Part shown: positions 7,632 to 14,947 of the stretch, piece by piece
Numbering within the stretch: the stretch's first letter is position 1
Layout: every line of letters begins with the position of its first letter
Source of the DNA: Clostridia bacterium BRH_c25
Lineage (GTDB): Bacteria > Bacillota_A > Clostridia > Lutisporales > Lutisporaceae
NCBI GenBank assembly: GCA_001515955.1
Contig: LOES01000137.1
Coordinates: 1-22,459, forward strand
DNA: 22,459 nucleotides
Reading direction: 5' to 3'
Notes under the pieces: model-generated
Seen by the model: only the letters and a program-made list of their open reading frames with translations
Database searches by the model: none
What the model was told of the DNA's origin: nothing
Translations under genes and position numbers: made by a program

Positions 7632-7702
7632 AGCTATTCCACGTAAGCTTCTTTGTGCGATTTATATAAATGCTGCTTCTGTTTTTATTATTATATCAAC
7701 CT

Positions 7703-7732
7703 TTGAGTATATTTGTCCAATAACATGATAAT
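7703..7732 (+). promoter_or_regulatory. Possible sigma-A promoter of the 66-aa gene
   Basis: TTGAGT at 7703-7708 and GATAAT at 7727-7732 with an 18-bp spacer, in the extended context TGATAAT, about 50 bp upstream of the ATG at 7785. A plausible but imperfect match. Confidence 0.35.
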
Positions 7733-7784
7733 AATCTAGGTACATTAATAAATAATTGAAATGCACCCAAAAGGAGGAAATCAT

Positions 7785-7985
7785 ATGAACAAGCTGGATA
7801 TGATAAGCCAAATTGCAGACCTTAAAGAAATAGACTACAAGAATACACTTGCAATAACAAGTATAATAGAACTGCTTATTGAAAAAGGTGTTCTGGAAAG
7901 GTGTGAAGTGGCAGAAAAAGCCCAATTCCTAGAGAACCAAACCCTTGCTGAGATAAGGCGTAGCAATAGATTCGGTATTAGTTGA
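7785..7985 (+). CDS. Small conserved-looking hypothetical protein (66 aa)
   Basis: Starts MNKLDMISQIADLKEIDYKN. An AAGGAGG ribosome binding site lies 7 bp upstream of this ATG, so I prefer it to the in-frame ATG at 7761. The product appears all-helical, with an amphipathic centre (LAITSIIELLIEKGVLER) and a second helix rich in Glu/Ala/Lys, and no signal peptide or convincing membrane span. The pattern IELLIEKGVL-x-R-x-E resembles short helical segments in many clostridial proteins but I cannot assign a family. It stands alone between repeat copy B and the LevR-type regulator. The strong ribosome binding site makes it a believable gene. Confidence 0.72.
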   Translation: MNKLDMISQIADLKEIDYKNTLAITSIIELLIEKGVLERCEVAEKAQFLENQTLAEIRRSNRFGIS

Positions 7986-8014
7986 TCTCATAAGTAAATT
8001 TTATATTTGCCGAT

Positions 8015-8041
8015 TTGAACTAAAATATGGTAGATTATAAT
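8015..8041 (+). promoter_or_regulatory. Weak promoter candidate for the LevR-type regulator
   Basis: TTGAAC at 8015-8020 and a perfect TATAAT at 8036-8041, but only 15 bp apart, which is short for sigma-A. It lies about 90 bp before the regulator start. The same region carries an imperfect dyad (AAAATATGGT and ACCATCATATTTT). Confidence 0.3.
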
Positions 8042-8128
8042 AAAACCATCATATTTTACTAATCATTCATAAAATGCAGATATACCAATTATACACACCA
8101 CGACTTATATTGCTGTGGGGGGATCAGT

Positions 8129-10834
8129 GTGAAGAAAATTGAAGAGGTGCTTCAAGCTTTGCTCGAACTGGAGGATAATGCAGAGAGCGGGGTTTCTGCC
8201 TGCGAGATAAGCGAAAGGCTGAATATCGACAGGACAAATATCAGCCGATATTTGAACCGGCTTTACGCTGAAAAGAAGGTTCTGAGAATTAACGGCAGAC
8301 CTGTTCTGTATTGCTCCCCGAAGTATAAAACAGGCGATAGAATCCCAAACATACCAACCGGAGAAAACAGCCTGGATAAAATTGCAGTGATCCACCAGAG
8401 CCTTCAGATACCTGTACAACAGGCAAAAGCAGCTATTCTGTATCCGCCTAACGGACTGCACACCTTGATTCTGGGCGGAACCGGTGTAGGAAAGTCCATG
8501 TTTGCCGAGCTGATGTACCAGTTCGCAGCAGAATCCGGAGTAATAGCTGCCAATGCACCCTTCATTACTTTTAACTGTGCGGATTATGCAGATAACCCTC
8601 AGCTTCTTATATCTCAAATCTTTGGAGTCAGAAAGGGAGCCTATACCGGTGCCGACAGAGACCGGGAAGGACTCTTGAAGAAGGCGGATGGCGGAATGCT
8701 CCTTTTGGATGAAGTACACAGACTATCACCCCAAGGACAGGAGATGCTTTTTACCTTTATCGACAAGGGCTGCTTCGAACCACTGGGAGAAACAGAGAAA
8801 AAAGTGTATGCAAATGTGCAGATAATTGCCGCCACTACAGAAGAACCGCAATCCTTTCTATTGAATACCTTTACAAGAAGAATTCCAATGATTATTAAGC
8901 TGCCGTCGCTAAAAGACCGAGGGCTCAATGAGCGTTTCTATCTTGTCGAAAGCTTTCTAAGACAGGAATCAAAGAGAATCGGGAAAGGTATATATATTGA
9001 CAAAAGCTCCATTACATCTTTTTTACTATATGATTGTCCAAATAATATCGGTCAGCTGAAAAGTGACATACAGTTGGCTTGTGCCAGGGCATTCGTCAGC
9101 TACAAATCAAAGAACGAAGGATATATACTGGTTGCACAGGCAGATCTTCCGCAGCACGTCAAAAAGGGTATGCTTAACCTCCAAAATAACAGAAGTGAGA
9201 TTGATTACCTCCTTAAAAACAAAGGAGATATCCTAAGGTACAGCTATAAGGAGGAGCAGGAGCAGAACCCTGAGTACAAGCATCAGGACAATGAGGATTT
9301 TTATGACATAATCGAGAAAAAACTTCTGCTTCTTAAGGAATCCGGAATGAAGGAAGAGGAAATCAACCATATTGTAAATATGGACATTGAAAGTCATTTT
9401 AAAAAATATATAGGAGAGCTCCCTGAAAAATTGAGAAGTAATGAGATTTCTAAAATCGTGGCCGCCGAAGTAATGGATTTGGTTGAGGAAATAATCAAAC
9501 TGGCACAGGAAAAACTCAAGCGGGAATATGATGAAAGAATCCATTTCGGACTGCTTTTACATATTAACAGCTTCATAGAAAGGGCAAGAAAGGGGATCAG
9601 TATATATCATCCAAAGCTCAATTCGGTTCGTGTAGAATATCCTGATGAGTTTTTTGTCGCTATGGAAGCAGCTAAGCTTATGGATTGCAGCATGGGAATA
9701 CATACACCCCTTGATGAAATTGGATATCTGACAATGTTCCTGGCATCAAACCCTCTGGAATCCGGAACGGAAGAAAATGCCCCTGTTGGAATCCTGGTGA
9801 TAATGCATGGCAATTCGACTGCCAGCAGCATGGTTGAGGTATGCAACTCCCTGGTCGGAACAAATCATGCTGCAGCCTTGGACATGCCCCTTACAATGAG
9901 TCCCGGGACAATGTATATCGCCACCAAGAATGCTGTGTTGGAGCTGGATAAGGGAAACGGTGTACTGCTTATGGCTGATATGGGCTCTCTCATAAATTTC
10001 GGAGATATGATTAGTGAGGAAACCGGCACACTGATAAAGACAATTGAAATGGTAAGTACTCCTCTGGTCATGGATGCCTGCAGCAAGGCTGTACTAGGGA
10101 GAGACATTTACTACATTTATGACAGTATTAAAGAAGCTTATCAATGGGCCACCCCGGAAAATCCAAGAGCCAATCCTATAAAAAGGAGCATAATAATAAC
10201 GGCTTGCTTTACAGGAGAAGGTGCATCCAGAAAGCTTAAGGAAATTATAGAGCACAAGCTGGAACAGAGTGAGGACGTCGAAGTCATACCTTTAGAGATC
10301 CTCAATAAAAATGAGTTTATAAGCAAAATAGAGCGCTGCAGGGAAAAATACAAGGTGCTGGCCGTAGTCAGCACAATTGATGTAAAGCTGGATAATATTC
10401 CGCTTATTCCTGCAGTAGAGCTTCTTACCTATGAAGGAATAGGAAGGCTTGACAGTATAATAAGAGAGGAGAATACCTACCTTGGAGTAAAAAAATCTCT
10501 GAAGGAACATCTGTCCGCCATCGACTGTGAGAGTGCAGTAGATAATGCAAGACTCGTTATTGACAGCATCGAACGGGATTTGAAGGTGCAGGTTAAAAAT
10601 GAAGTAAAGATAGGGATTATCCTTCATATGTGCTTTCTCCTGGATAAGCTGAAGCAGGGGGGAAGGGAGACTTTATTCAATAACCTGGACAGCTTCAAAG
10701 AGCTTTACAGTCATCAGCTTATTAGAGTCAGCCGCTGCCTTAAACCCTTGGATAAGCACTTCGGCATTAAAATAGGGGATAATGAAACGGCATATATATG
10801 TAAAATGTTTTTATCAAATAATGAACTTGAGTGA
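8129..10834 (+). CDS. LevR-type sigma-54 activator with PRD and PTS EIIA/EIIB-like domains
   Basis: A 901-residue transcriptional activator of PTS operons. An N-terminal winged-helix HTH is at about 1-65 (ISERLNIDRTNISRYLNRL). The AAA+ sigma-54 interaction domain has Walker A GGTGVGKS at 116-123, GAYTGA at 170-175 (a Tyr variant of GAFTGA) and Walker B LLLDE at 191-195. Next come PRD1 (HFGLLLHINSFIERARKG), a mannose-class EIIA-like domain with the HGNSTASSM phospho-histidine site, an EIIB-like region and a C-terminal PRD2 (ILHMCFLLDKLKQG). In this family PTS phosphorylation of the PRD/EIIA histidines tunes activity to sugar flux. The start is GTG with GGGGGG just upstream. The PTS operon it should control begins 230 bp downstream behind a sigma-54 promoter. 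Confidence 0.94.
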   Translation: MKKIEEVLQALLELEDNAESGVSACEISERLNIDRTNISRYLNRLYAEKKVLRINGRPVLYCSPKYKTGDRIPNIPTGENSLDKIAVIHQSLQIPVQQAKAAILYPPNGLHTLILGGTGVGKSMFAELMYQFAAESGVIAANAPFITFNCADYADNPQLLISQIFGVRKGAYTGADRDREGLLKKADGGMLLLDEVHRLSPQGQEMLFTFIDKGCFEPLGETEKKVYANVQIIAATTEEPQSFLLNTFTRRIPMIIKLPSLKDRGLNERFYLVESFLRQESKRIGKGIYIDKSSITSFLLYDCPNNIGQLKSDIQLACARAFVSYKSKNEGYILVAQADLPQHVKKGMLNLQNNRSEIDYLLKNKGDILRYSYKEEQEQNPEYKHQDNEDFYDIIEKKLLLLKESGMKEEEINHIVNMDIESHFKKYIGELPEKLRSNEISKIVAAEVMDLVEEIIKLAQEKLKREYDERIHFGLLLHINSFIERARKGISIYHPKLNSVRVEYPDEFFVAMEAAKLMDCSMGIHTPLDEIGYLTMFLASNPLESGTEENAPVGILVIMHGNSTASSMVEVCNSLVGTNHAAALDMPLTMSPGTMYIATKNAVLELDKGNGVLLMADMGSLINFGDMISEETGTLIKTIEMVSTPLVMDACSKAVLGRDIYYIYDSIKEAYQWATPENPRANPIKRSIIITACFTGEGASRKLKEIIEHKLEQSEDVEVIPLEILNKNEFISKIERCREKYKVLAVVSTIDVKLDNIPLIPAVELLTYEGIGRLDSIIREENTYLGVKKSLKEHLSAIDCESAVDNARLVIDSIERDLKVQVKNEVKIGIILHMCFLLDKLKQGGRETLFNNLDSFKELYSHQLIRVSRCLKPLDKHFGIKIGDNETAYICKMFLSNNELE

Positions 10835-10836
10835 AT

Positions 10837-10900
10837 AAGTGTGTAACCCAAGAAAGTGTGTAAAAAGTGTGTAATGAATTTTACACACTTTTTTTATTTT
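10837..10900 (+). terminator. Terminator of the LevR-type gene built from a repeated decamer
   Basis: The decamer AAGTGTGTAA occurs three times exactly (10837-10846, 10854-10863, 10865-10874) and once inverted (10881-10890). The last direct copy and the inverted copy form a hairpin with a 6-base loop followed by a long T run, a good rho-independent terminator. The repetition suggests the decamer may also be a protein-binding site. Confidence 0.8.
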
Positions 10901-10906
10901 AATAAT

Positions 10907-10950
10907 CTGAATTCCAGAAGAGAAACCCATGTATAAGGGTGGAATTTCAG
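10907..10950. promoter_or_regulatory. Dyad upstream of the PTS sigma-54 promoter
   Basis: CTGAATTCCA pairs with TGGAATTTCAG (one extra T), with an inner ACCC/GGGT. The centre is about 77 bp upstream of the -24 GG at 11005-11006, a normal enhancer position. It could be the activator's binding site or only a hairpin. Confidence 0.35.
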
Positions 10951-11002
10951 CATATTTGCAGGCTTTAAAAAAAATACAAATCTTTCCGGTATTTTATCTG
11001 AC

Positions 11003-11020
11003 TTGGCAGCAAATTTGCAA
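11003..11020 (+). promoter_or_regulatory. Sigma-54 promoter of the PTS-mupG operon
   Basis: Reads TTGGCAGCAAATTTGCAA, with GG at 11005-11006 and GC at 11017-11018, 10 bp apart. It is an excellent -24/-12 match, about 45 bp upstream of the HPr-like gene and directly downstream of a LevR-type activator gene. Confidence 0.92.
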
Positions 11021-11064
11021 ATATGTAAAAATGACAAGAAACGAAGGGAGTGCAGCAATAAGTA

Positions 11065-11331
11065 ATGAAAAAGTCAATTGTTATTGTCAATAGCGCATGT
11101 GGATTGCATGCAAGACCGGCAAGCATGCTGGTAAGTACGGCAATGAAATTTTCTTCAGATATTATTATTAAGAAAAATGATAAAACCGCAAATTGCAAAA
11201 GCATCTTAAGTGTCTTAAGCATAGGGGCTTCAAATGGAGATGAATTGGAGATCGTCATTGAGGGTCAGGATGAAGCGGATGCATTTAATACAATTAAGGA
11301 TTTGTTTGACCTCCGCATAGCAAATGCATAG
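11065..11331 (+). CDS. HPr family phosphocarrier protein, operon-encoded
   Basis: An 88-residue phosphocarrier of HPr length. The active-site His15 lies in GLHARPAS (13-20), and Ser46 in NCKSILS (43-49) is placed like the HPr-kinase serine of Gram-positive HPr. It passes phosphate from Enzyme I to the EIIA protein. It is the first gene of the sigma-54 operon, ahead of EIIB, EIIC and EIIA, so it may be a dedicated HPr paralogue rather than the general one. GGGAG lies rather far (about 14 bp) upstream of the ATG, so initiation may be modest; no better start is in frame. A general ptsH elsewhere in the genome would be expected. Confidence 0.93.
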   Translation: MKKSIVIVNSACGLHARPASMLVSTAMKFSSDIIIKKNDKTANCKSILSVLSIGASNGDELEIVIEGQDEADAFNTIKDLFDLRIANA

Positions 11332-11390
11332 CAAATATCCAAGTGTCCAAGACAGTGCTGCAAGGAATTAATAAGAGGAGAGTGAAGATT

Positions 11391-11705
11391 GTGTTGAGGG
11401 TTATGCTTGTATGTTCCGCAGGTATGTCTACCAGCCTGCTGGTGACCAAGATGAAGGATGCTGCAATGAAAAATGGGATTGACCTTGAGATTTTTGCAGT
11501 ATCGGAGGTTGAGGTAAAAGATAATATTGATCAGGCTGATGTTGTGCTTCTAGCTCCGCAGGTAAGGTTTTTATTCAATAAAATGAAGCAGGAGCTTGAA
11601 CCTAAGGGAATTCCTACGGCTGTTATTGATGGTATGAACTACGGCCTGATGAGGGGAGATGCTGTAGTTAAACAAGCGTTGGAGCTTACTGTTAACACTA
11701 AGTAA
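11391..11705 (+). CDS. PTS lactose/cellobiose-class EIIB
   Basis: A small cytoplasmic phosphotransfer protein (104 aa from this start). The active-site cysteine is in MLVCSAGMSTSLLV (Cys8), the P-loop-like signature of lactose/cellobiose/chitobiose EIIB, and the rest fits the IIB fold (DVVLLAPQVRFL). It takes phosphate from EIIA and gives it to sugar bound by EIIC. The start is uncertain: the frame is open back to 11343, but AAGAGGAG at 11373-11380 best serves the GTG at 11391; GTG 11382 is too close and TTG 11394 is possible. It lies 59 bp after HPr and 37 bp before EIIC. Confidence 0.92.
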   Translation: MLRVMLVCSAGMSTSLLVTKMKDAAMKNGIDLEIFAVSEVEVKDNIDQADVVLLAPQVRFLFNKMKQELEPKGIPTAVIDGMNYGLMRGDAVVKQALELTVNTK

Positions 11706-11742
11706 CAGTATAGGCTTACAAATAATAATAAGGGGGATTAAT

Positions 11743-13044
11743 ATGAAAAAGTTTCTGGAAATCATGGAAAAGCATTTTGTTCCAGTAGCTGGGAGGATCG
11801 GTTCACAAAGGCATCTTGCAGCTGTCCGTGACGGTTTCGTAAGCATCATGCCGCTGATACTTGCAGGTTCAGTTGCCGTATTGTTGAACAACACACTGTT
11901 CAAATGGGTGCCTGCACTGGGCATTCTAACAGGCATCAACGGCAATGTATGGTGGGGTACCTTTGCTGTTATGACCTTGGTAGTAGTATTCTCGATCGGT
12001 TATAACCTCGCTAAAAGTTATAGTGTAGATGCTTTGGCTGCCGGGTTGATTTCCGTTGCCTCTTTCATCACCGTAACACCCCAGGCCCATGGCGATGCAG
12101 GCTGGGGATATATTCACTGGGGGTATTTGAACGCTACCGGTTTATTTACAGGTATTATAGTTGCACTCATAGCAACCGAGATATTTGTCAAGCTTATGAA
12201 GCGGAAGCTTACAATCAAGATGCCCGATAATGTGCCTCCAGCAGTTGGCAGAGCTTTTGCAGCAGTTATACCAGGTATGGCAGCATTATACCTTTTTGGA
12301 ATAGTTGGGCATATAATCACAAATGTTGGAGCAAACAGTCTTTATGATATAATTTACAACCTCATTCAGAAGCCTCTTCAGGGCTTTAGCCAAGGATTAG
12401 GCTCAGCCATTATTCTTGCAGTACTTTTAAATGTATTCTGGTTCTTCGGCTTGCACGGCGGCAATATTTTCGATCCTATAGTAAACTCATTATACCTGCC
12501 CGCTCTTGAAGCAAACGCAAGTGCTGTTCAGCAGGGTGTTGCCGCTACTAATATAGTTACAAAGTCCTTCTATGATTCATTTGTTCACATTGGAGGCTGC
12601 GGCGCCACTTTAGCCCTTATTATTGCCATATATATAGCCACCAAAAAAAGGAATGAATACAGGGAGGTCGCGAAGCTGTCGGCTCCCGCAGGAATATTCA
12701 ACATCAACGAACCCATGATGTTCGGCCTGCCGATAATTCTCAACCCTATATTGCTGATACCTTTTATACTTGTACCGGGTATACTGACCTTCATTGCCTA
12801 TATTGCAACCGCTTCAGGGCTGGTACCAATGACATATGTACAGATACCATGGATTACACCGGTTGGTATAAGCGGCTTTCTGGCAACAGGCGGCAGCATC
12901 ATGGGAGGATTATTATCAGTTGTAAACTTTGCAGTCGCAATACTCATATATCTGCCTTTTGCAAAGCTTGCTGACAATATGGCAAATGAGCCCAATACAA
13001 GCATCCATGAAACAAGTAGAAAGTCTATGAATCAAAGTGCTTGA
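11743..13044 (+). CDS. PTS lactose/cellobiose-class EIIC permease
   Basis: The 433-residue membrane channel of the PTS, with about ten hydrophobic segments. Family marks are GLHGGNIFDP and the NEPMMFGLPIILNP signature near the substrate site, both typical of cellobiose/chitobiose IIC proteins. It starts after GGGGG at the right distance. It imports and, with EIIB, phosphorylates a beta-linked disaccharide or amino sugar. The mupG-like gene in the same operon suggests a MurNAc-containing cargo, which is inference. A strong hairpin separates it from the EIIA gene. Confidence 0.94.
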   Translation: MKKFLEIMEKHFVPVAGRIGSQRHLAAVRDGFVSIMPLILAGSVAVLLNNTLFKWVPALGILTGINGNVWWGTFAVMTLVVVFSIGYNLAKSYSVDALAAGLISVASFITVTPQAHGDAGWGYIHWGYLNATGLFTGIIVALIATEIFVKLMKRKLTIKMPDNVPPAVGRAFAAVIPGMAALYLFGIVGHIITNVGANSLYDIIYNLIQKPLQGFSQGLGSAIILAVLLNVFWFFGLHGGNIFDPIVNSLYLPALEANASAVQQGVAATNIVTKSFYDSFVHIGGCGATLALIIAIYIATKKRNEYREVAKLSAPAGIFNINEPMMFGLPIILNPILLIPFILVPGILTFIAYIATASGLVPMTYVQIPWITPVGISGFLATGGSIMGGLLSVVNFAVAILIYLPFAKLADNMANEPNTSIHETSRKSMNQSA

Positions 13045-13082
13045 TCCTCAAGTATTCTTAGATGTTAATCATGATTTTTGGT

Positions 13083-13119
13083 GTGAGAGGTAAGGGCAAA
13101 TACTTCCTTACCTCATCAC
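13083..13119 (+). other. Intercistronic hairpin between EIIC and EIIA
   Basis: GAGGTAAGG (13087-13095) pairs perfectly with CCTTACCTC (13106-13114), extended by GTGA/TCAC around one bulged A. No T run follows, so it is more likely an mRNA stability or processing element that sets EIIC:EIIA levels than a terminator. Confidence 0.5.
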
Positions 13120-13178
13120 ATTTATCCAAAATGTACTTTGGTATTATCCAACAGTAATATGACAAGGAGTGTTTTTTT

Positions 13179-13496
13179 ATGGATTTGGAAACTATGGTGT
13201 TTACTATCATCGCACACAGTGGCGATGCAAGAAGCTCAAGCATGGAAGCGATTGGACATGCAAGAAATGGTGAATTTGATAAGGCTAAAGCATGTCTGGA
13301 TGAAGCCAATAATAAATTACTGTTGGTACATTCCGAGCAGACAAAGCTTATTCAAGCAGAAGCACAAGGCCGGGAAACAAAACTGTCCTTGCTGCTTGTC
13401 CATGCACAGGATCATTTGATGGGTGCAATGACCGTAAGGGATTTGGCAGGAGAATTCATTGAACTGTATCGAATAATGAATGCAAATAGAGGCTAG
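13179..13496 (+). CDS. PTS lactose/cellobiose-class EIIA
   Basis: A 105-residue all-helical EIIA that forms trimers in known members. The phosphorylated histidine is in LLVHAQDHLM (His75). The start MDLETMVFTIIAHSGDARS matches family N-termini (IxxHsGdARS). Ribosome binding site AAGGAG lies upstream. It takes phosphate from HPr and passes it to EIIB. The gene order HPr-EIIB-EIIC-EIIA makes the PTS complete apart from Enzyme I. Confidence 0.95.
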   Translation: MDLETMVFTIIAHSGDARSSSMEAIGHARNGEFDKAKACLDEANNKLLLVHSEQTKLIQAEAQGRETKLSLLLVHAQDHLMGAMTVRDLAGEFIELYRIMNANRG

Positions 13497-13539
13497 TACA
13501 CTGTCAACCCTAATTCTTAAGTTTATCGGGGGAACCAAA

Positions 13540-14625
13540 ATGAAACAGTTGGGAATTTCAATCTACCCTGACAGATCCGGTCAGGAAGAAACCAAAGCAT
13601 ATGTTTCTCAGGCCTCTCAATATGGCTTTACAAGGATATTTACCTGTCTCATATCTGCGGAGAGTGATATTGGCAAGGTTAAAGAAAATTTCGGTGATGT
13701 TGCCGGTCATGCAAAAATACTTGGGATGGAAGTTATTGCTGATGTGAGCCCTGCAATATTTGAAGCTTTTGGCGTCAGCTTTCAGGATCTGAGGTTCTTT
13801 CATGAGCTGGGACTGGCCGGGATCAGACTGGATCTCGGTTTCAGCGGGCTTGAAGAAAGCATCATGACCTTTAACCCTTACGGGCTCAAGATTGAAATAA
13901 ATATGAGCAATGGAACCAGGTATCTGGACAATATTCTTTCCCATAGACCAAATGTGGAAAATCTGATAGGGTGCCATAACTTTTATCCTCACAAATATAC
14001 CGGACTCTCAAGGGAGCATTTTGAGAAGTGTTCCAACCTGTTTAAACAAAACGGGATCAGGACGGCTGCTTTTATCTCATCAAGGGAGGCTGATTTTGGC
14101 CCCTGGCCGGTGAATGAGGGACTTTGCACCCTGGAGGAGCATAGAGACCTGCCTGTTGAAGTACAGGCAAAGGATCTCTTCATTACCGGCCTTATAGATG
14201 ATATTATTCTTGCGAATGCCTTTGCCTCTGATACCGAGCTCAAAGCCCTGGGCAGTCTGGATAGAGAGCTTCTGACCTTGAATGTAGCTTTGGTTGAAGA
14301 CATACCGGATACTGAAAAAAAAATTGTTCTCGATGAGCTTCACTTTAACAGGGGAGATATATCCGAATACATGATCAGATCTACACAAAGCCGTATTAAA
14401 TACAGCGCACATCGCTTTGAAATATTTAATGCTCCTCCCATAAGACGTGGAGATATTCTGATAGACAGCAGCCTGTACGAAAGGTACGCCGGAGAATTGC
14501 AGATTGCACTTAAGGATATGGATAACTGCGGAAGGACAAATGTTGTAGGAAGGGTATCCGAGAAGGAAATATACCTGCTTGATCATATAGAACCCTGGCA
14601 GAAGTTTAGGCTTAAGGCGGAATAG
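13540..14625 (+). CDS. mupG: MupG/DUF871 family 6-phospho-N-acetylmuramidase-like protein
   Basis: A 361-residue cytoplasmic protein. It has an N-terminal TIM-barrel region (starts MKQLGISIYPDRSG; conserved GIRLDLGFSG, NFYPHKYTGLS and the GPWP-x-EGLCTLE-x-HR stretch) and a smaller C-terminal cyclophilin-like domain (EIFNAPPIRRGDILID). The characterised relative MupG of Staphylococcus cleaves MurNAc-6P-GlcNAc during cell-wall recycling; many DUF871 members sit in PTS operons. I start at the ATG at 13540 because of GGGGG nearby, although the frame is open to 13480. It is the last gene of the operon, so it probably hydrolyses the phosphorylated sugar brought in by this PTS. No MurQ etherase gene is in view. 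Exact substrate is inference. Confidence 0.88.
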   Translation: MKQLGISIYPDRSGQEETKAYVSQASQYGFTRIFTCLISAESDIGKVKENFGDVAGHAKILGMEVIADVSPAIFEAFGVSFQDLRFFHELGLAGIRLDLGFSGLEESIMTFNPYGLKIEINMSNGTRYLDNILSHRPNVENLIGCHNFYPHKYTGLSREHFEKCSNLFKQNGIRTAAFISSREADFGPWPVNEGLCTLEEHRDLPVEVQAKDLFITGLIDDIILANAFASDTELKALGSLDRELLTLNVALVEDIPDTEKKIVLDELHFNRGDISEYMIRSTQSRIKYSAHRFEIFNAPPIRRGDILIDSSLYERYAGELQIALKDMDNCGRTNVVGRVSEKEIYLLDHIEPWQKFRLKAE

Positions 14626-14640
14626 CAGTATAATAGAAAG

Positions 14641-14674
14641 GCCGGCTATACCTGAATAAGTATAGTCGGCTTTA
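14641..14674 (+). terminator. Terminator of the PTS-mupG operon
   Basis: GCCGGCTATAC (14641-14651) pairs with GTATAGTCGGC (14660-14670) with one G-U, followed by a short TTTAG. It lies 16 bp after the mupG stop. The U-tract is short, so termination may be partial. Confidence 0.65.
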
Positions 14675-14678
14675 GTCT

Positions 14679-14925
14679 AAAGACAAACTAAGGAGCAGCC
14701 ATGTCATAGCCTAAGTATGCTTATACAGAAATTGTTAATGGCTCTTGTGAACGTAGTCTTAGAAACATCCGTATGCGAGGCACGGATGCCGAACAAGCCT
14801 TAAAGGTCAAGGACGACCATTTTAAGGCGTTAGGATTTTCTTAGACGAAGTGAACTAGTGCCATCAATTTCTGTATACTCATGCGTGGCTATTACATGGC
14901 TGCTCCAGTTTTCTGCTTTGTCTTT
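14679..14925. repeat. Large imperfect palindromic element (about 247 bp)
   Basis: The outer ends AAAGACAAA and TTTGTCTTT are inverted. The arms stay similar for about 95 bp, sharing GAGCAGCCATG, ATAGCC, ATACAGAAATTG and GTCTAAGAAA-like blocks. The centre holds two further hairpins: CATCCGT/ACGGATG, and GCCTTAAA-GGTC with GACC-and-TTTAAGGC. It fills nearly the whole gap between convergent mupG and proS and has no credible ORF. It may be a MITE-like element or a large structured RNA; no known class could be assigned. Confidence 0.75.
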
Positions 14926-14947
14926 AACAAATATCCTTTAAGCCATA

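Noticed and set aside
7662..7925. Minus-strand open frame opposite the 66-residue gene
   Set aside because: The plus-strand gene has an AAGGAGG site and better composition; the minus frame is Phe/Tyr-rich with no ribosome binding site.
8129..10834. Mannose-class PTS as target because the regulator is LevR-like
   Set aside because: The adjacent EIIB, EIIC and EIIA have clear lactose/cellobiose-class signatures (MLVCSAGMST, NEPMMFGLPI, HAQDHLM); the EIIA-like domain in the regulator is a regulatory module.
10837..10890. Repeated decamer as a CRISPR array
   Set aside because: Units are only 10 bp with spacers of 1-7 bp, one copy is inverted, and no cas genes are near.
14679..14925. The palindrome as an insertion sequence or IS200/IS605 end
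   Set aside because: There is no transposase frame, and I could not match it to a known insertion element; kept only as an unclassified element.
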